NCBI RefSeq assembly: GCF_032164335.1
Contig: NZ_CP134152.1
Span: forward strand, 1,860,001 to 1,924,000
Direction: 5' to 3'
Length of the DNA stretch: 64,000 nucleotides
Source: Winslowiella toletana
GTDB taxonomy: Bacteria > Pseudomonadota > Gammaproteobacteria > Enterobacterales > Enterobacteriaceae
Shown here: piece by piece, positions 25,910 to 34,475 of the stretch
Layout: every line of letters begins with the position of its first letter
Position numbering within the stretch: position 1 is the first letter of the stretch
Notes under the pieces: model-generated
Database searches by the model: none
What the model was told of the DNA's origin: nothing
The model's input: the letters and a program-made list of their open reading frames with translations, nothing else
Translations under genes and position numbers: made by a program

Positions 25910-26890
25910 ATGTATTTATCTTCATTCTCGATGACGGAACCACAGGAAAGCATTTATTTATACCATCCCTGCTGGTTAAACGTCTGGGAGTCTCATCTGT
26001 ATAAGAAGGCACTTAAGTCGACAGCGGCGCACGCGTGGGGCTTTAAACGTTTTGGCACCCATAAAGATGCCTATGCCAGAGAGATGATCAGAACTCCTCG
26101 CTATAAAGAGTATATCGATGCGATGGAACAAGTTTCTGACGCCGCTTTGCAGCAATTAACTGCTAAACAGCGTATGCAGCTGCTAAAGTCGCGCACCGCA
26201 TTTATTTATGTTGATAGTTGGGGAGAATCCGGCCCGCTGGAAGATATCTCCAGTGCACTGCATACGGCAATCATCGATACACTACCGAAAAATTTAGTAA
26301 AGAAATTTTCGGTAAAAGATTTTACCTGCAAAATCAGAGGGGAAAAACAGTCTCTGGTGCAGGCGATGAGAGTAGCAGAGGACTACCTGAATTGGGGTGT
26401 TTTTGACTTTGTGGTGATATTAGCCGCTTATCGGGCGATACCGGTACTGGTTTTCTCTGAAGAAGATATTCCGATTAATAAGAAAGAAAAAATCAGAGAC
26501 AAGGAATTCAAAATGAACTTGTCTGTTGAGCGAACGGGCTGTTTTATTTTTAGTCATCACGAAAGTGATCTTAAGATTAACTGCGGGCATTACTCGGCTG
26601 CTGACTCTGATAATAGCTTGAGCATGGAAATGATGGGAAGGGATTCTGATATTAATCTGATCACCTTCTCCGGTTTAAGAAAAAGCGCCACCGAGCGTGA
26701 GTTGCTGAGCAATACGGCTGGATCGGAAATTAAAACGATTAATCTCACTGAACTCTATGGCGGCAGCGGATGCCTTTCGCCTGCGCTGAGCTGGATCTAT
26801 CTTGACCAGCAAACAGATTGTCACGGCAAAATGCGCACGGTGATACCCGATAATTTTGGCGGCTTTAGCTGGTTCGATACCCGCTATTAA
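25910..26890 (+). CDS. Uncharacterised protein, possible degenerate ketosynthase-like subunit
   Basis: 326 residues from ATG 25910 (AGGAAG four bases upstream; a GTG one codon earlier is too close). I do not recognise a named family. AMRVAEDYLNWGVFDFVVILAAYRAIPVLVFSEEDI resembles the KS segment in which a helix leads to a core strand, and the C-terminal ATERELLSNTAGSEIKTINLTELYGGSGCLSPALSWIYL resembles the KS stretch around the second His and the glycine-rich turn. No catalytic Cys or His is placed as in an active KS. It has no signal peptide. Probably a non-catalytic partner of the KS proteins encoded just upstream; this is a weak structural inference. Confidence 0.55.
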   Translation: MYLSSFSMTEPQESIYLYHPCWLNVWESHLYKKALKSTAAHAWGFKRFGTHKDAYAREMIRTPRYKEYIDAMEQVSDAALQQLTAKQRMQLLKSRTAFIYVDSWGESGPLEDISSALHTAIIDTLPKNLVKKFSVKDFTCKIRGEKQSLVQAMRVAEDYLNWGVFDFVVILAAYRAIPVLVFSEEDIPINKKEKIRDKEFKMNLSVERTGCFIFSHHESDLKINCGHYSAADSDNSLSMEMMGRDSDINLITFSGLRKSATERELLSNTAGSEIKTINLTELYGGSGCLSPALSWIYLDQQTDCHGKMRTVIPDNFGGFSWFDTRY

Positions 26891-26909
26891 CGAATACTGG
26901 CAGGGATAA

Positions 26910-27620
26910 ATGATGGCAAGCAGCATAAAAGCACTGCCGGCAATACTATTGATTGATATTTTCAAAAGTTATGGCGTCGGAGATAACAAAGTTGATGCGC
27001 TCAGGAATATTAACCTTGAGATTAACAAAGGGGAGTTTCTCGCATTATGCGGCCCATCAGGAAGTGGAAAGAGCACTTTGCTCAATATATTGTCAGGTAT
27101 AGATAAACCAACGGCTGGATCGACACTGTTTCTGGACAAAGCGCTTAACGATTTAAATGAAAATCAGCTGTCAATAATCAGAAGTAAACACCTGGGCTTT
27201 ATCTTCCAGTTTTTCAACCTGATTCCGGTACTGAGTGCCTTTGATAACGTTTATTACCCGTTGATTTTGAACGGAAATTACACCAAAAAAACAGCAAAAG
27301 AGCAGGCGCTGCATTACCTCGACAGCGTTGGCATTAGCACGCTGCGCGATCGTAAACCAGGCCAGCTATCGGGCGGTCAGCAACAGCGCGTAGCCATTGC
27401 CCGAGCGCTGGCAAATAATCCGCAAGTGGTGGTAGCCGATGAGCCAACCGGTAATCTTGATCTCGCAACCGGTGAAGCGATTCTCGACCTGCTAATGAAG
27501 ATTAATCAGGACACCGGCACCACATTTATTATTTCAACACACTCAACCCAGCTTAAAGACCGGGCCAGACGTGTTATCGAAATTGAAGATGGAGAGTTAG
27601 TCCGTGACTCCGCTAAATAA
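26910..27620 (+). CDS. ABC transporter ATPase, LolD/MacB type
   Basis: 236 residues. Walker A GPSGSGKST (48-56), Q-loop FIFQFFNLIPVLSAFDNV, signature LSGGQQQR, Walker B VVVADEPTGNLD and the switch His in IISTHS are all intact. FQFFNLIP and DEPTGNLD are typical of the LolD/MacB/FtsE subfamily, whose partners are FtsX-like permeases working on envelope substrates without moving them through the inner membrane. The matching permease is at 28258. CAGGG lies upstream of two tandem ATGs. Overlaps the next gene by 17 bp. Confidence 0.93.
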   Translation: MMASSIKALPAILLIDIFKSYGVGDNKVDALRNINLEINKGEFLALCGPSGSGKSTLLNILSGIDKPTAGSTLFLDKALNDLNENQLSIIRSKHLGFIFQFFNLIPVLSAFDNVYYPLILNGNYTKKTAKEQALHYLDSVGISTLRDRKPGQLSGGQQQRVAIARALANNPQVVVADEPTGNLDLATGEAILDLLMKINQDTGTTFIISTHSTQLKDRARRVIEIEDGELVRDSAK

Positions 27621-28257
27621 ACTTATGCTGTTTTTTTTGCTTGGCTTATTCATTGCTGCACAGAAGATAGCTGTGGCTGCACCGCTACCGGCAGTGGAGA
27701 AAGTAATACAACAAGGTTTTCCCAGCCAGGCTGACGCGTTGTTAAACACCAGCAATCAGCTGTTTGATGAATATCACAGCGAAAAAAATATCACCTCACT
27801 GATATTTTACTCCTACGCTATGCTGCGACTGGCAAATCACTTTGAAGCGGTTAACGACTACGTCAACGCTTCAGAGTACGCCAAATTGGGATTTTTTTAC
27901 CTCGATGAAGCGGTGGATTCCCATGAAGAGAATCTGCGCGTTCGTTATTTACGTGCGCGTATCGATGCTTATTTACCGGCAGGTTTGGGGCGCTGCGTGG
28001 TTACGTTGAATGATACCGATATATTGTTAAAACAGAGCGATAAGTTTGATGCTGATATCCTTGCGCAGATTAACTATATGCGTTATCGCGCGTTGTCCAG
28101 TTGCAAGGAAAATGCACGCGCTGATGCATTGCTGAAACAGATGAAAAACGGCAGCGCGACGCAATTAAGATTATTGGCGCTGGAGGCTGACAGCACGCCT
28201 GCATGGGATTTGAATGAAGTCTCACAGATTCTGATGCCTTTGGTAAAAGGTGAGTAA
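27604..28257 (+). CDS. Secreted helical-repeat protein of the ABC export module
   Basis: 217 residues from GTG 27604, inside the 3' end of the ATPase gene, with GGAG nine bases upstream. An N-terminal hydrophobic signal (LMLFFLLGLFIAAQKIAVAAP) precedes an all-helical body with paired-helix repeats (YAMLRLANHFEAVNDYVNASEYAKLGFFYLDEAV) resembling TPR units. Two cysteines (GRCVV, LSSCKEN) may form a disulfide. No known family is recognised. It lies between the ATPase and the permease, overlapping one and abutting the other, so it is probably a periplasmic accessory subunit of that transporter. Confidence 0.65.
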   Translation: MTPLNKLMLFFLLGLFIAAQKIAVAAPLPAVEKVIQQGFPSQADALLNTSNQLFDEYHSEKNITSLIFYSYAMLRLANHFEAVNDYVNASEYAKLGFFYLDEAVDSHEENLRVRYLRARIDAYLPAGLGRCVVTLNDTDILLKQSDKFDADILAQINYMRYRALSSCKENARADALLKQMKNGSATQLRLLALEADSTPAWDLNEVSQILMPLVKGE

Positions 28258-29571
28258 ATGAATATTGGAATGATATTAACCAGCATTGCTGTTTTAATGA
28301 TTTTATGCTTTTTAATGTATAGCGTATTATTCACCGCGCAGGATACCAAATTTGCCTTTCTGAATTTGTTCCGACATAAAAGACGCTCATTTTCGACCAT
28401 TTTTGCCATCATCCTTGGTGGCGTAGCGATATTCCTCTACGGCGGCTTTATCGACTACTCCTTCTGGATTCTGAAGCAGCAAACGGTACGCACCAATATC
28501 GGTCATATTCAGATCTATGATAAGTCATACTTTGAGACCTCGAACAAAAGTAAAAGCATCATTAATAATTATCAGGGGTTGAAAGCCGATATTATTCATG
28601 ATCCGGAGTTATCGAAGTATATTTCGACCATCTCTGGCCAGCTTGAGTTCACCGGGGTAATTTCACAATATGAGCACGAAACCTCCAGCTATTTTTCCGC
28701 ACTGGGAGTGGAGCCGTTACCGGCATTAAAACTCGGTTCTTTCGACAAACTGGTTTCCGGTAGCGATCTGTCACGTATTAAACATGACGAAATAACTCTG
28801 GGAAGTGGTCTGGCAAATACCCTCAGCGCACGCTATGCCGACTGGGTGGATCTGCTGGTGGTCAACAGTCACGGCGGACAGGGGGCATTATCGCTTAAGG
28901 TTCGCGGTATTTTTTCTTCAGGAATCAAAGATTACGATGATGTCGCAATGAAAATGCCGCTGCAAACCGCGCAGCGAGTGATGGCCACTGACGGCGTCAG
29001 CAAATTTGTTATTTTGCTGAAAGACGATCGGCAACTGGATGAATTTAGCATCAAGCTGGAAAAATTTATCGCTGATAAGCAGCTGCCGTTGATAGTGAAA
29101 AACTGGAAAGAGTTATCGATATTTTATCAGCAGGTAGAAGGTCTGCTGTCAGGTATCTACTTCTTTATCAAAGTGATCGTCGCGCTGATCGTGATCTTTA
29201 TGATCGGTAATTCGATGAGCATGAACATTCTCGAAAGAACCCGTGAAATCACCACATTGAGGGCTATTGGTCTGCGACCTGCCCATGTCTCGCGACTGTT
29301 TCTGTTAGAGGGAATCTTTATTGGCGCGATTGGCGCGATCGGCAGTCTGATTATCGGTTTTGCTCTGGCCGGGATAATTAACCTGAAAGGCATTGCGATG
29401 CCGCCGTCACCGGGCCAGTCCCAGGGTTACAACGCCTTTATCAAAACCGATAACTTCGATTTGTACTGGATTACCCTGGTGCTGCCAATCCTGACGGCGT
29501 CACTGGCATCAATACTGCCGGCGCTTAAGGCATCCAGACTCAATATTTCAGATGCATTTAAATCAGTCTAG
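28258..29571 (+). CDS. FtsX/MacB-like ABC transporter permease
   Basis: 437 residues. Hydrophobic segments lie at about 4-22, 45-62, 298-320, 345-375 and 395-425. A large periplasmic MacB_PCD-type domain (65-295) sits between the second and third, and the FtsX domain is at the C-terminus (RTREITTLRAIGLRPAHVSRLFLLEG is the FtsX coupling segment that touches the ATPase). The extra N-terminal helix is not usual. It starts directly at the stop of the upstream gene. With the LolD-like ATPase and the LolA-like protein that follows, it should extract or push a hydrophobic or lipidated substrate from the inner membrane. Confidence 0.9.
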   Translation: MNIGMILTSIAVLMILCFLMYSVLFTAQDTKFAFLNLFRHKRRSFSTIFAIILGGVAIFLYGGFIDYSFWILKQQTVRTNIGHIQIYDKSYFETSNKSKSIINNYQGLKADIIHDPELSKYISTISGQLEFTGVISQYEHETSSYFSALGVEPLPALKLGSFDKLVSGSDLSRIKHDEITLGSGLANTLSARYADWVDLLVVNSHGGQGALSLKVRGIFSSGIKDYDDVAMKMPLQTAQRVMATDGVSKFVILLKDDRQLDEFSIKLEKFIADKQLPLIVKNWKELSIFYQQVEGLLSGIYFFIKVIVALIVIFMIGNSMSMNILERTREITTLRAIGLRPAHVSRLFLLEGIFIGAIGAIGSLIIGFALAGIINLKGIAMPPSPGQSQGYNAFIKTDNFDLYWITLVLPILTASLASILPALKASRLNISDAFKSV

Positions 29572-29581
29572 GAACAACCAA

Positions 29582-30364
29582 ATGAAAGTTTGCGCATCTT
29601 TATCGTTATTCTCTTCTCTGCTGCTTTCGACGCTGGCATGGGCTGATTCTGCACAAACTACCGCGCTGGAAATTATTCGCCAGTCTGACGATGTACGTTC
29701 ACCGAATCAACCCTTCCGCTACACCGTTACGGTGCTGGAGTATAAACCGGGCGCGGCCGATCCGACCAACAAGCAGGTTCTGGATGTTTCCATGCGCTTT
29801 CTTAAACCTGAGGCGAATAGCGAGGCCGATGCACGCTCGCTGGTACGCTTTATTTTCCCGCCAAGGGACAGGGGGAAAGTGATGTTATCCGACTGGTATG
29901 ATTTGTGGTTTTACACGCCGGAATTGCGACGCCCAATTCCCATCTCCCGCCAGCAAAGACTGTTAGGTCAGATTTCCAATGGGGACGTCATTGTCACTAA
30001 CTTTGAATATGCCTATAACGCTAAGCGGCTGGACGACCAACCTTGCGGTGACAATATCTGCTACCAGCTGGCGCTGGAGCGCAAGTCGCCGGATGTAACC
30101 TATCCAAAAGTAAACTATCTCGTTGAACAGGGTAGCTATCGTCCGTTTAAAGCCTCCTATTTTTCACTGGATGACAAACTTATGAAAGAGGTGCTGTATC
30201 AGGATTATCAGCCGCTGCTTGGTAAGCACAGGCCAGCGAAAATCGTGGTAACCGATGCGCGCCACGGCAGTGGTTATACCGTAATGGAATACAGCAATTT
30301 AAGATTTGAATCGCTGCCGCTGTCGCATTTTACTAAGGAGTATATTCAGCGGGGGGGCAATTAA
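29582..30364 (+). CDS. LolA-like outer-membrane lipoprotein-sorting family protein
   Basis: 260 residues from ATG 29582 (AGGAAC upstream); an in-frame ATG at 29552 lies in the permease gene and would spoil the signal peptide MKVCASLSLFSSLLLSTLAWA. The mature part has the unclosed beta-barrel pattern of the LolA-like sorting family (RYTVTVLEYKP, DWYDLWFYTPELRRPIPISRQQRLLGQISNGDV, YPKVNYLVEQGSYRPFKASYFSLDDKLMKEVLY). Such proteins often accompany RND or ABC systems carrying lipids or lipoproteins through the periplasm. The stop overlaps the next start (TAATG), showing tight coupling with the barrel protein. Confidence 0.86.
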   Translation: MKVCASLSLFSSLLLSTLAWADSAQTTALEIIRQSDDVRSPNQPFRYTVTVLEYKPGAADPTNKQVLDVSMRFLKPEANSEADARSLVRFIFPPRDRGKVMLSDWYDLWFYTPELRRPIPISRQQRLLGQISNGDVIVTNFEYAYNAKRLDDQPCGDNICYQLALERKSPDVTYPKVNYLVEQGSYRPFKASYFSLDDKLMKEVLYQDYQPLLGKHRPAKIVVTDARHGSGYTVMEYSNLRFESLPLSHFTKEYIQRGGN

Positions 30365-31731
30365 TGTCTGTTATTCGCTGGCTGATGCTGCCGATGCTGT
30401 TGCTGCCAGCGGAAAGGGTGGCGGCCTGCCTGTCTGACGCCGATCTGGAACTGTTTGGCCAGATCGCTTACGTGCGGAAAATGCCTTCAGCCTGGCAAAT
30501 AGACGGGGATAATCCATACCGCGCCAATAATGGTTATAACGACCTGGCGGTTAAATACAGTAATCGCTGTCAGCTGATTGAAGATCGGCTGAGTTTCAGT
30601 GTTGCTCTGTATGGGCTGGCTTATTATCCGTTCCAGACAACCGGCGCATTTGAAAAAGATGATAACCGGATGAGAGTGCTGTTTGATCGGTTAAGTCTCT
30701 CTTACAACCTTTCCGATACTGTCAGGCTGGATGCTGGCAAAATCAGAAATAAGGGAGGGCTGTTTTACCTTAAATCCCCGGCTGGTCTGTTGAATAACGA
30801 CTATGCAGGATTTAAACCGACGCGGATAAACCATCCCGCTATGAAGCAGGCCTATACCGAGTCCTTCTGGGGCGCAGTGCTGTCAGAGGATAGTGCGGTT
30901 CGCTCCCTGTCATTAACGGTAGCGCCAAAATTTACGCACATTGATAAGCGCTATGAGTCCTCCAGTAACTGGTCTGCGCTCGAACGTTCGAACAGCAGCG
31001 ATCGTTATTTACTGACTTACACCGATTATCGCTTTGACAATTTTACGCCGTCAGCCAGCCTCATGCTGGGTGATTCAAAATCCCTGGCGCTGGCTAACAG
31101 TTATAACCTGTCTCCGCAGTTGATCTTCAATGCCGAATTAGCCTGGCATATGCAACAGCAGTGGCGTCATCTGGATAGGGATAGTGCTGAGAGAGTGCAG
31201 AATTACGCTTTTCCAGAGGAGCTGTACCGCACCAATGATAAACAGGGAATTGAGCTGGCGCTGGGAATGCAGTACACCACCGACCGCTTCAGCCAGTTTG
31301 GCGTAGAGTATTATTTTCAGAGCGAAGGCTATTCTGCTGCGCAATGGCGCAAACAGACCGATTTAATAAAATTTCTCAATCAGAGAACCCATTACGCGCC
31401 GCTGGATAACGCCTTCGATGCGTATAAATATTTAATGGCATCTGAAATCTACAACACATCCAGTAAAGGTAACTTGCTGGGCAGGCATTACCTTAACAGT
31501 TACGCCAGTATCCTGATGCAGGATCAGTCCAGCCTGAAACCCTGGGTTGTGATTAATATGCTTGATAAGAGTTCGATTGTGGGGATTACCTATACCAAAC
31601 CGCTGGATAAATGGAGCAAGCAGCTGGAAATCTACACCGGCGTGTATGCCGCTTTTGGCAACAAGGATTCCGAATTCGGCCTGTTTGGCGAAACGCTCGG
31701 AAATTATTTAGGTTTTAATTATCATTTCTAA
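30364..31731 (+). CDS. Predicted outer-membrane beta-barrel protein of the export module
   Basis: 455 residues. A signal peptide (LMLPMLLLPAERVAACLS) precedes a run of amphipathic strands with many Tyr/Trp/Phe, such as RLSFSVALYGLAYYPF, VRLDAGKI and QFGVEYYFQSEGYS. The protein ends LGNYLGFNYHF; a terminal Phe is the outer-membrane assembly signal. I do not recognise the exact family; it resembles the DUF1302-like and alginate-export barrels that sit next to lipid transporters. TAATG coupling with the LolA-like gene suggests it receives that protein's cargo at the outer membrane. Confidence 0.7.
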   Translation: MSVIRWLMLPMLLLPAERVAACLSDADLELFGQIAYVRKMPSAWQIDGDNPYRANNGYNDLAVKYSNRCQLIEDRLSFSVALYGLAYYPFQTTGAFEKDDNRMRVLFDRLSLSYNLSDTVRLDAGKIRNKGGLFYLKSPAGLLNNDYAGFKPTRINHPAMKQAYTESFWGAVLSEDSAVRSLSLTVAPKFTHIDKRYESSSNWSALERSNSSDRYLLTYTDYRFDNFTPSASLMLGDSKSLALANSYNLSPQLIFNAELAWHMQQQWRHLDRDSAERVQNYAFPEELYRTNDKQGIELALGMQYTTDRFSQFGVEYYFQSEGYSAAQWRKQTDLIKFLNQRTHYAPLDNAFDAYKYLMASEIYNTSSKGNLLGRHYLNSYASILMQDQSSLKPWVVINMLDKSSIVGITYTKPLDKWSKQLEIYTGVYAAFGNKDSEFGLFGETLGNYLGFNYHF

Positions 31732-31741
31732 GGTTTTTGTT

Positions 31742-32662
31742 ATGGAAATTAAGCAATCACAGCCGGTCGCCTTTATGTTTGCCGGTCAGGGCAATCCCGT
31801 CATCGGTATGGGTTCAGATTTATGGGATATTAATGATGTTACCCGGCAGATCTGGGATTGTGCCAGCGATATTTCTCAGACGGATATTCGCCGTCTTTGT
31901 CTGAAAGGGCCAATGAATAAACTGGTGCAAACCACCTGTCAACAGGTGGCGGTTACGGCGATTAATGCCACGCTGTTTACATTGTGTCGTGAGAAAATTG
32001 AGACGTCGAAGGTGGTGGGATTATGTGGCCACAGTGTAGGTGAATACGCTGCATTATATGCGGCCAATTCCGTCACGCTCGAAGACCTGTTTAAAATGAT
32101 CCACTTTCGCTCAACGTTGATGAATGATCTGAGTAAAGTGAATAAAGGTGCAATGTACGCCGTAAAAGGTATTGATTATCAAACGATAATCGACCTGATT
32201 GCCCGATCTGACGCAGAAGTGGATGTCAGTTGTGATAATAGTCATCGGCAGCAGGTTATCGGCGGAACCAGTGCATCATTGACGGAATTTTCCCGCACTC
32301 TGACGGCTGGCAGCTATGAGACGGCAAAACTTGGTGTCAGCGGCGCCTGGCATACCCGACTGATGGCAGCGGGAGTGCAGCAGATGCGAGACTTTTTAGC
32401 CACGGTAGAGATTAAACGCCCACAGTACGACGTGCTGATGAATGTTACCGGCAGGCCAGAAGCCGATCCGGCGATGATTAAAGAGAATTTATCGCTGCAC
32501 TTAACCCATACCGTTAAATGGACTGAGTCGATGGAGCATTTATTAAACAATCCTATGGCACCATTGCTGATTGAGGTGAGTAATAAAGCTTATCTCGGGC
32601 ATATGCTGAATGATTTTGACGGCTTCGCGCCGGAAATGACGCTGCATTGCAGAAAGTTTTAA
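31742..32662 (+). CDS. FabD-like malonyl-CoA:ACP acyltransferase
   Basis: 306 residues. It begins with the oxyanion motif FMFAGQGNPVIGMG. The nucleophile is Ser98 in GHSVGEYAA, the conserved arginine is in HFRSTLM (Arg123), and His204 lies in SGAWHTRLM. This is the full catalytic set of malonyl transferases, which load the extender unit on ACP. A separate housekeeping fabD is expected elsewhere, so this copy serves the cluster. In many discrete-AT systems the usual GAFHS or HAFHS motif follows the active site; here it is GAWHT, which may signal a different extender preference. Confidence 0.92.
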   Translation: MEIKQSQPVAFMFAGQGNPVIGMGSDLWDINDVTRQIWDCASDISQTDIRRLCLKGPMNKLVQTTCQQVAVTAINATLFTLCREKIETSKVVGLCGHSVGEYAALYAANSVTLEDLFKMIHFRSTLMNDLSKVNKGAMYAVKGIDYQTIIDLIARSDAEVDVSCDNSHRQQVIGGTSASLTEFSRTLTAGSYETAKLGVSGAWHTRLMAAGVQQMRDFLATVEIKRPQYDVLMNVTGRPEADPAMIKENLSLHLTHTVKWTESMEHLLNNPMAPLLIEVSNKAYLGHMLNDFDGFAPEMTLHCRKF

Positions 32663-32679
32663 ATATTTACTGGTGCGCT

Positions 32680-33675
32680 ATGATTCCCGATTATCTTAAA
32701 TTTATCCGTTTTCAGGATAAAAGGCTGGTTCTTTTTTTCTATTCTGTGCTGTTTGTTGTTCTGGGTTTTTACTGGAAGAATAATGACTACAAGGTGACAC
32801 AGCACGATGTGTGGTTCATTAGTGGGCTACTGTCTATTATGCTGTTTAATTTTATTTATGAACTAAAAGCCTGGTGGGCATACAGTTATGTTATAGGTCG
32901 TGTCGATGTCGATGCTTTTACAGGGAAACACTGTAGTCCTGCGCTGATTTTTTTCTCACGGCCAACGATTATCAGTGCGCTGTCAATATTCGTCTTTTGG
33001 CTCATCGTTAAATGTTGCCTGATGCTACCCTCGATGATCTACAGCGTCATCTGTCTGTATGTCTTGTCACCGCTATATATCTTGTTGATATTTCGTTGGC
33101 TCAGGACCGTTTATATCAGGCAGTTGCTGACAACGGTTTCAACTGGAGTACGCTATAGAAATCTTTATCAATATCTGGGATGCTATATTTTACCGGTTGC
33201 CTTGATTAACCTGATATCTGTCAGTCCGTTGGCTGCTAATTCGGACTTTTCCTTAACTGAGGGATTCTTTTCAGCCAGGCTAATGATTGCCATGCTGATT
33301 TTATGTGCGGTGGTATTGGCGATTAACCTGATATTTTCTTTGTTATCAAAACGGTATGTTTTTCTCGGCCGAGTGTTCTTAAAGGAGATTGACTTTTTCT
33401 TCTCGAAATCAATCCCTTTCCATTCGCTGTATGCAAAGCCGTTTATCATCAGAGTTCTGCTATTGCTGCTGGTTGTGGCAGTGTGGATTATCTGTATCAG
33501 CAGCGCACTTAGCCTGTTACAGTGGCAGATCGGATTTCAAACCTACTTCATACTCTGTTTTATGCCTTGCCTGGCTTATTACTTCTTGCATACATACTGG
33601 CACTGGCATAACGAATTTATGATGTCGTGTGATATGTACTTCCGTTATGAAGAGTTTAATAAGCGTAATAACTGA
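32680..33675 (+). CDS. Polytopic inner-membrane protein, unknown function
   Basis: 331 residues from ATG 32680. An upstream TTG at 32647 overlaps the transferase gene and neither start has a good ribosome-binding site, so translation is probably coupled to that gene. About eight hydrophobic segments are visible (LVLFFYSVLFVVLGFYW, WFISGLLSIMLFNFIYEL, PTIISALSIFVFWLIV, LSPLYILLIF, YILPVALINLISV, LMIAMLILCAVVLAINLIF, VLLLLLVVAVWIICI, TYFILCFMPCLAYYFL). Late HWHNE and KPF residues are polar. No family is recognised. It is the last gene before the terminator, so it may transfer, attach or flip the product of the synthase. Confidence 0.65.
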   Translation: MIPDYLKFIRFQDKRLVLFFYSVLFVVLGFYWKNNDYKVTQHDVWFISGLLSIMLFNFIYELKAWWAYSYVIGRVDVDAFTGKHCSPALIFFSRPTIISALSIFVFWLIVKCCLMLPSMIYSVICLYVLSPLYILLIFRWLRTVYIRQLLTTVSTGVRYRNLYQYLGCYILPVALINLISVSPLAANSDFSLTEGFFSARLMIAMLILCAVVLAINLIFSLLSKRYVFLGRVFLKEIDFFFSKSIPFHSLYAKPFIIRVLLLLLVVAVWIICISSALSLLQWQIGFQTYFILCFMPCLAYYFLHTYWHWHNEFMMSCDMYFRYEEFNKRNN

Positions 33676-33711
33676 CGGCTAACGGATTTATGACGCAGTC
33701 GTAGCTGAAAA

Positions 33712-33738
33712 CACCCCGTAGATGCGGGGCGTTTTTTT
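33712..33738 (+). terminator. Intrinsic terminator of the TPS/acyl-synthase operon
   Basis: The stem CCCCG (33714-33718) with CGGGG (33725-33729), loop TAGATG, is followed by CG and seven T. It lies about 35 bp past the last gene and is the only strong intrinsic terminator I see between 18.7 and 33.7 kb. Confidence 0.85.
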
Positions 33739-33777
33739 CAGCATTCTATCCTGCAACAAGGCTAAACAAGCCAAAAG

Positions 33778-34461
33778 TTAGCTTGCTGATTTAAAACAAC
33801 CTTCACCCAGATTTTGATAACGTCCCATGGCGACAATAAACTTCTTATTATTGGCTTTGGCAATGGGGGAGCGGTACTCCTCACCGGGCAGCATATAAAA
33901 TTGAGTAGAGCTTTCATCATCGCCATTACAGCCTTTTTGAATAATCACCCGAAAAAAGGTGTTGCCGGTGTTACGAATCGTGCCGTTGGCTTCATCAATC
34001 TTGAATTCCAGTTTCGCCTTACGCGGTCTGACCACGAGGAAGGTACTCATGGATACCACCGGAATAATATCGGTATTCTGGTTTTGATTCCTGAACGGGA
34101 AAATCTGAATGGGTGACTCTTTGAATACTACCCGGTAGTAACGCTCAATATCATCCTGCGGGCCGCGATAGTACAACTTGAAATACTCTTTGCCATCAGG
34201 CTGAACGGTAAATTTCAGCGGTGAGTACACCACTTCCATCTCTCCGCCGTCGATACGGTTTTCCCCGTGTTTACCGGGCTTATCGATTTTATACGCCGAT
34301 ACGGTGTACAGATTGGTACGTGATGTGTCATTGACCATCGGGCGAGAGATAAATTTTTCGTCCGGCTGCATATCGAAAACCAGAGAATTAAAGTATGCCG
34401 CACCGGCAGGAAATATAAAGCTGTTAAGGCACACCAGTAAGCAAGGCCGGCAGAGTTTCAT
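33778..34461 (-). CDS. ecpE: EcpE-like pilus chaperone, displaced from the ecp operon
   Basis: 227 residues from ATG 34461, with GGAGAAG six bases upstream; an ATG at 34476 overlaps the ecpD-tail stop and may also serve. The signal peptide (CLLVCLNSFIFPAGA) and the motifs GEMEVVYSPLKFTVQPDGKEYFKLYYRGPQDDIERYYRVVF, STFLVVRPRKAKLEF, GTIRNTGNTFFRVII and KGCNGDD match E. coli EcpE, the second Ecp chaperone. It is preceded by the 3' tail of an ecpD gene, as in an intact ecp operon. Yet it lies about 25 kb from the ecp operon at 6.6-12.8 kb, which lacks ecpE. It may still supply the chaperone in trans if a promoter lies in 34548-35329. Confidence 0.88.
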   Translation of the reverse strand: MKLCRPCLLVCLNSFIFPAGAAYFNSLVFDMQPDEKFISRPMVNDTSRTNLYTVSAYKIDKPGKHGENRIDGGEMEVVYSPLKFTVQPDGKEYFKLYYRGPQDDIERYYRVVFKESPIQIFPFRNQNQNTDIIPVVSMSTFLVVRPRKAKLEFKIDEANGTIRNTGNTFFRVIIQKGCNGDDESSTQFYMLPGEEYRSPIAKANNKKFIVAMGRYQNLGEGCFKSAS

Positions 34462-34475
34462 GTTTTTCTTCTCCA

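Noticed and set aside
18780-33675. Standard aryl-polyene cluster
   Set aside because: Although PPTase, ACP, KS, CLF, KR, DH and a LolA-like gene are shared, I see no MMPL exporter, acyl-CoA ligase, ammonia lyase, glycosyl transferase or thioesterase gene, and the KS and CLF are fused.
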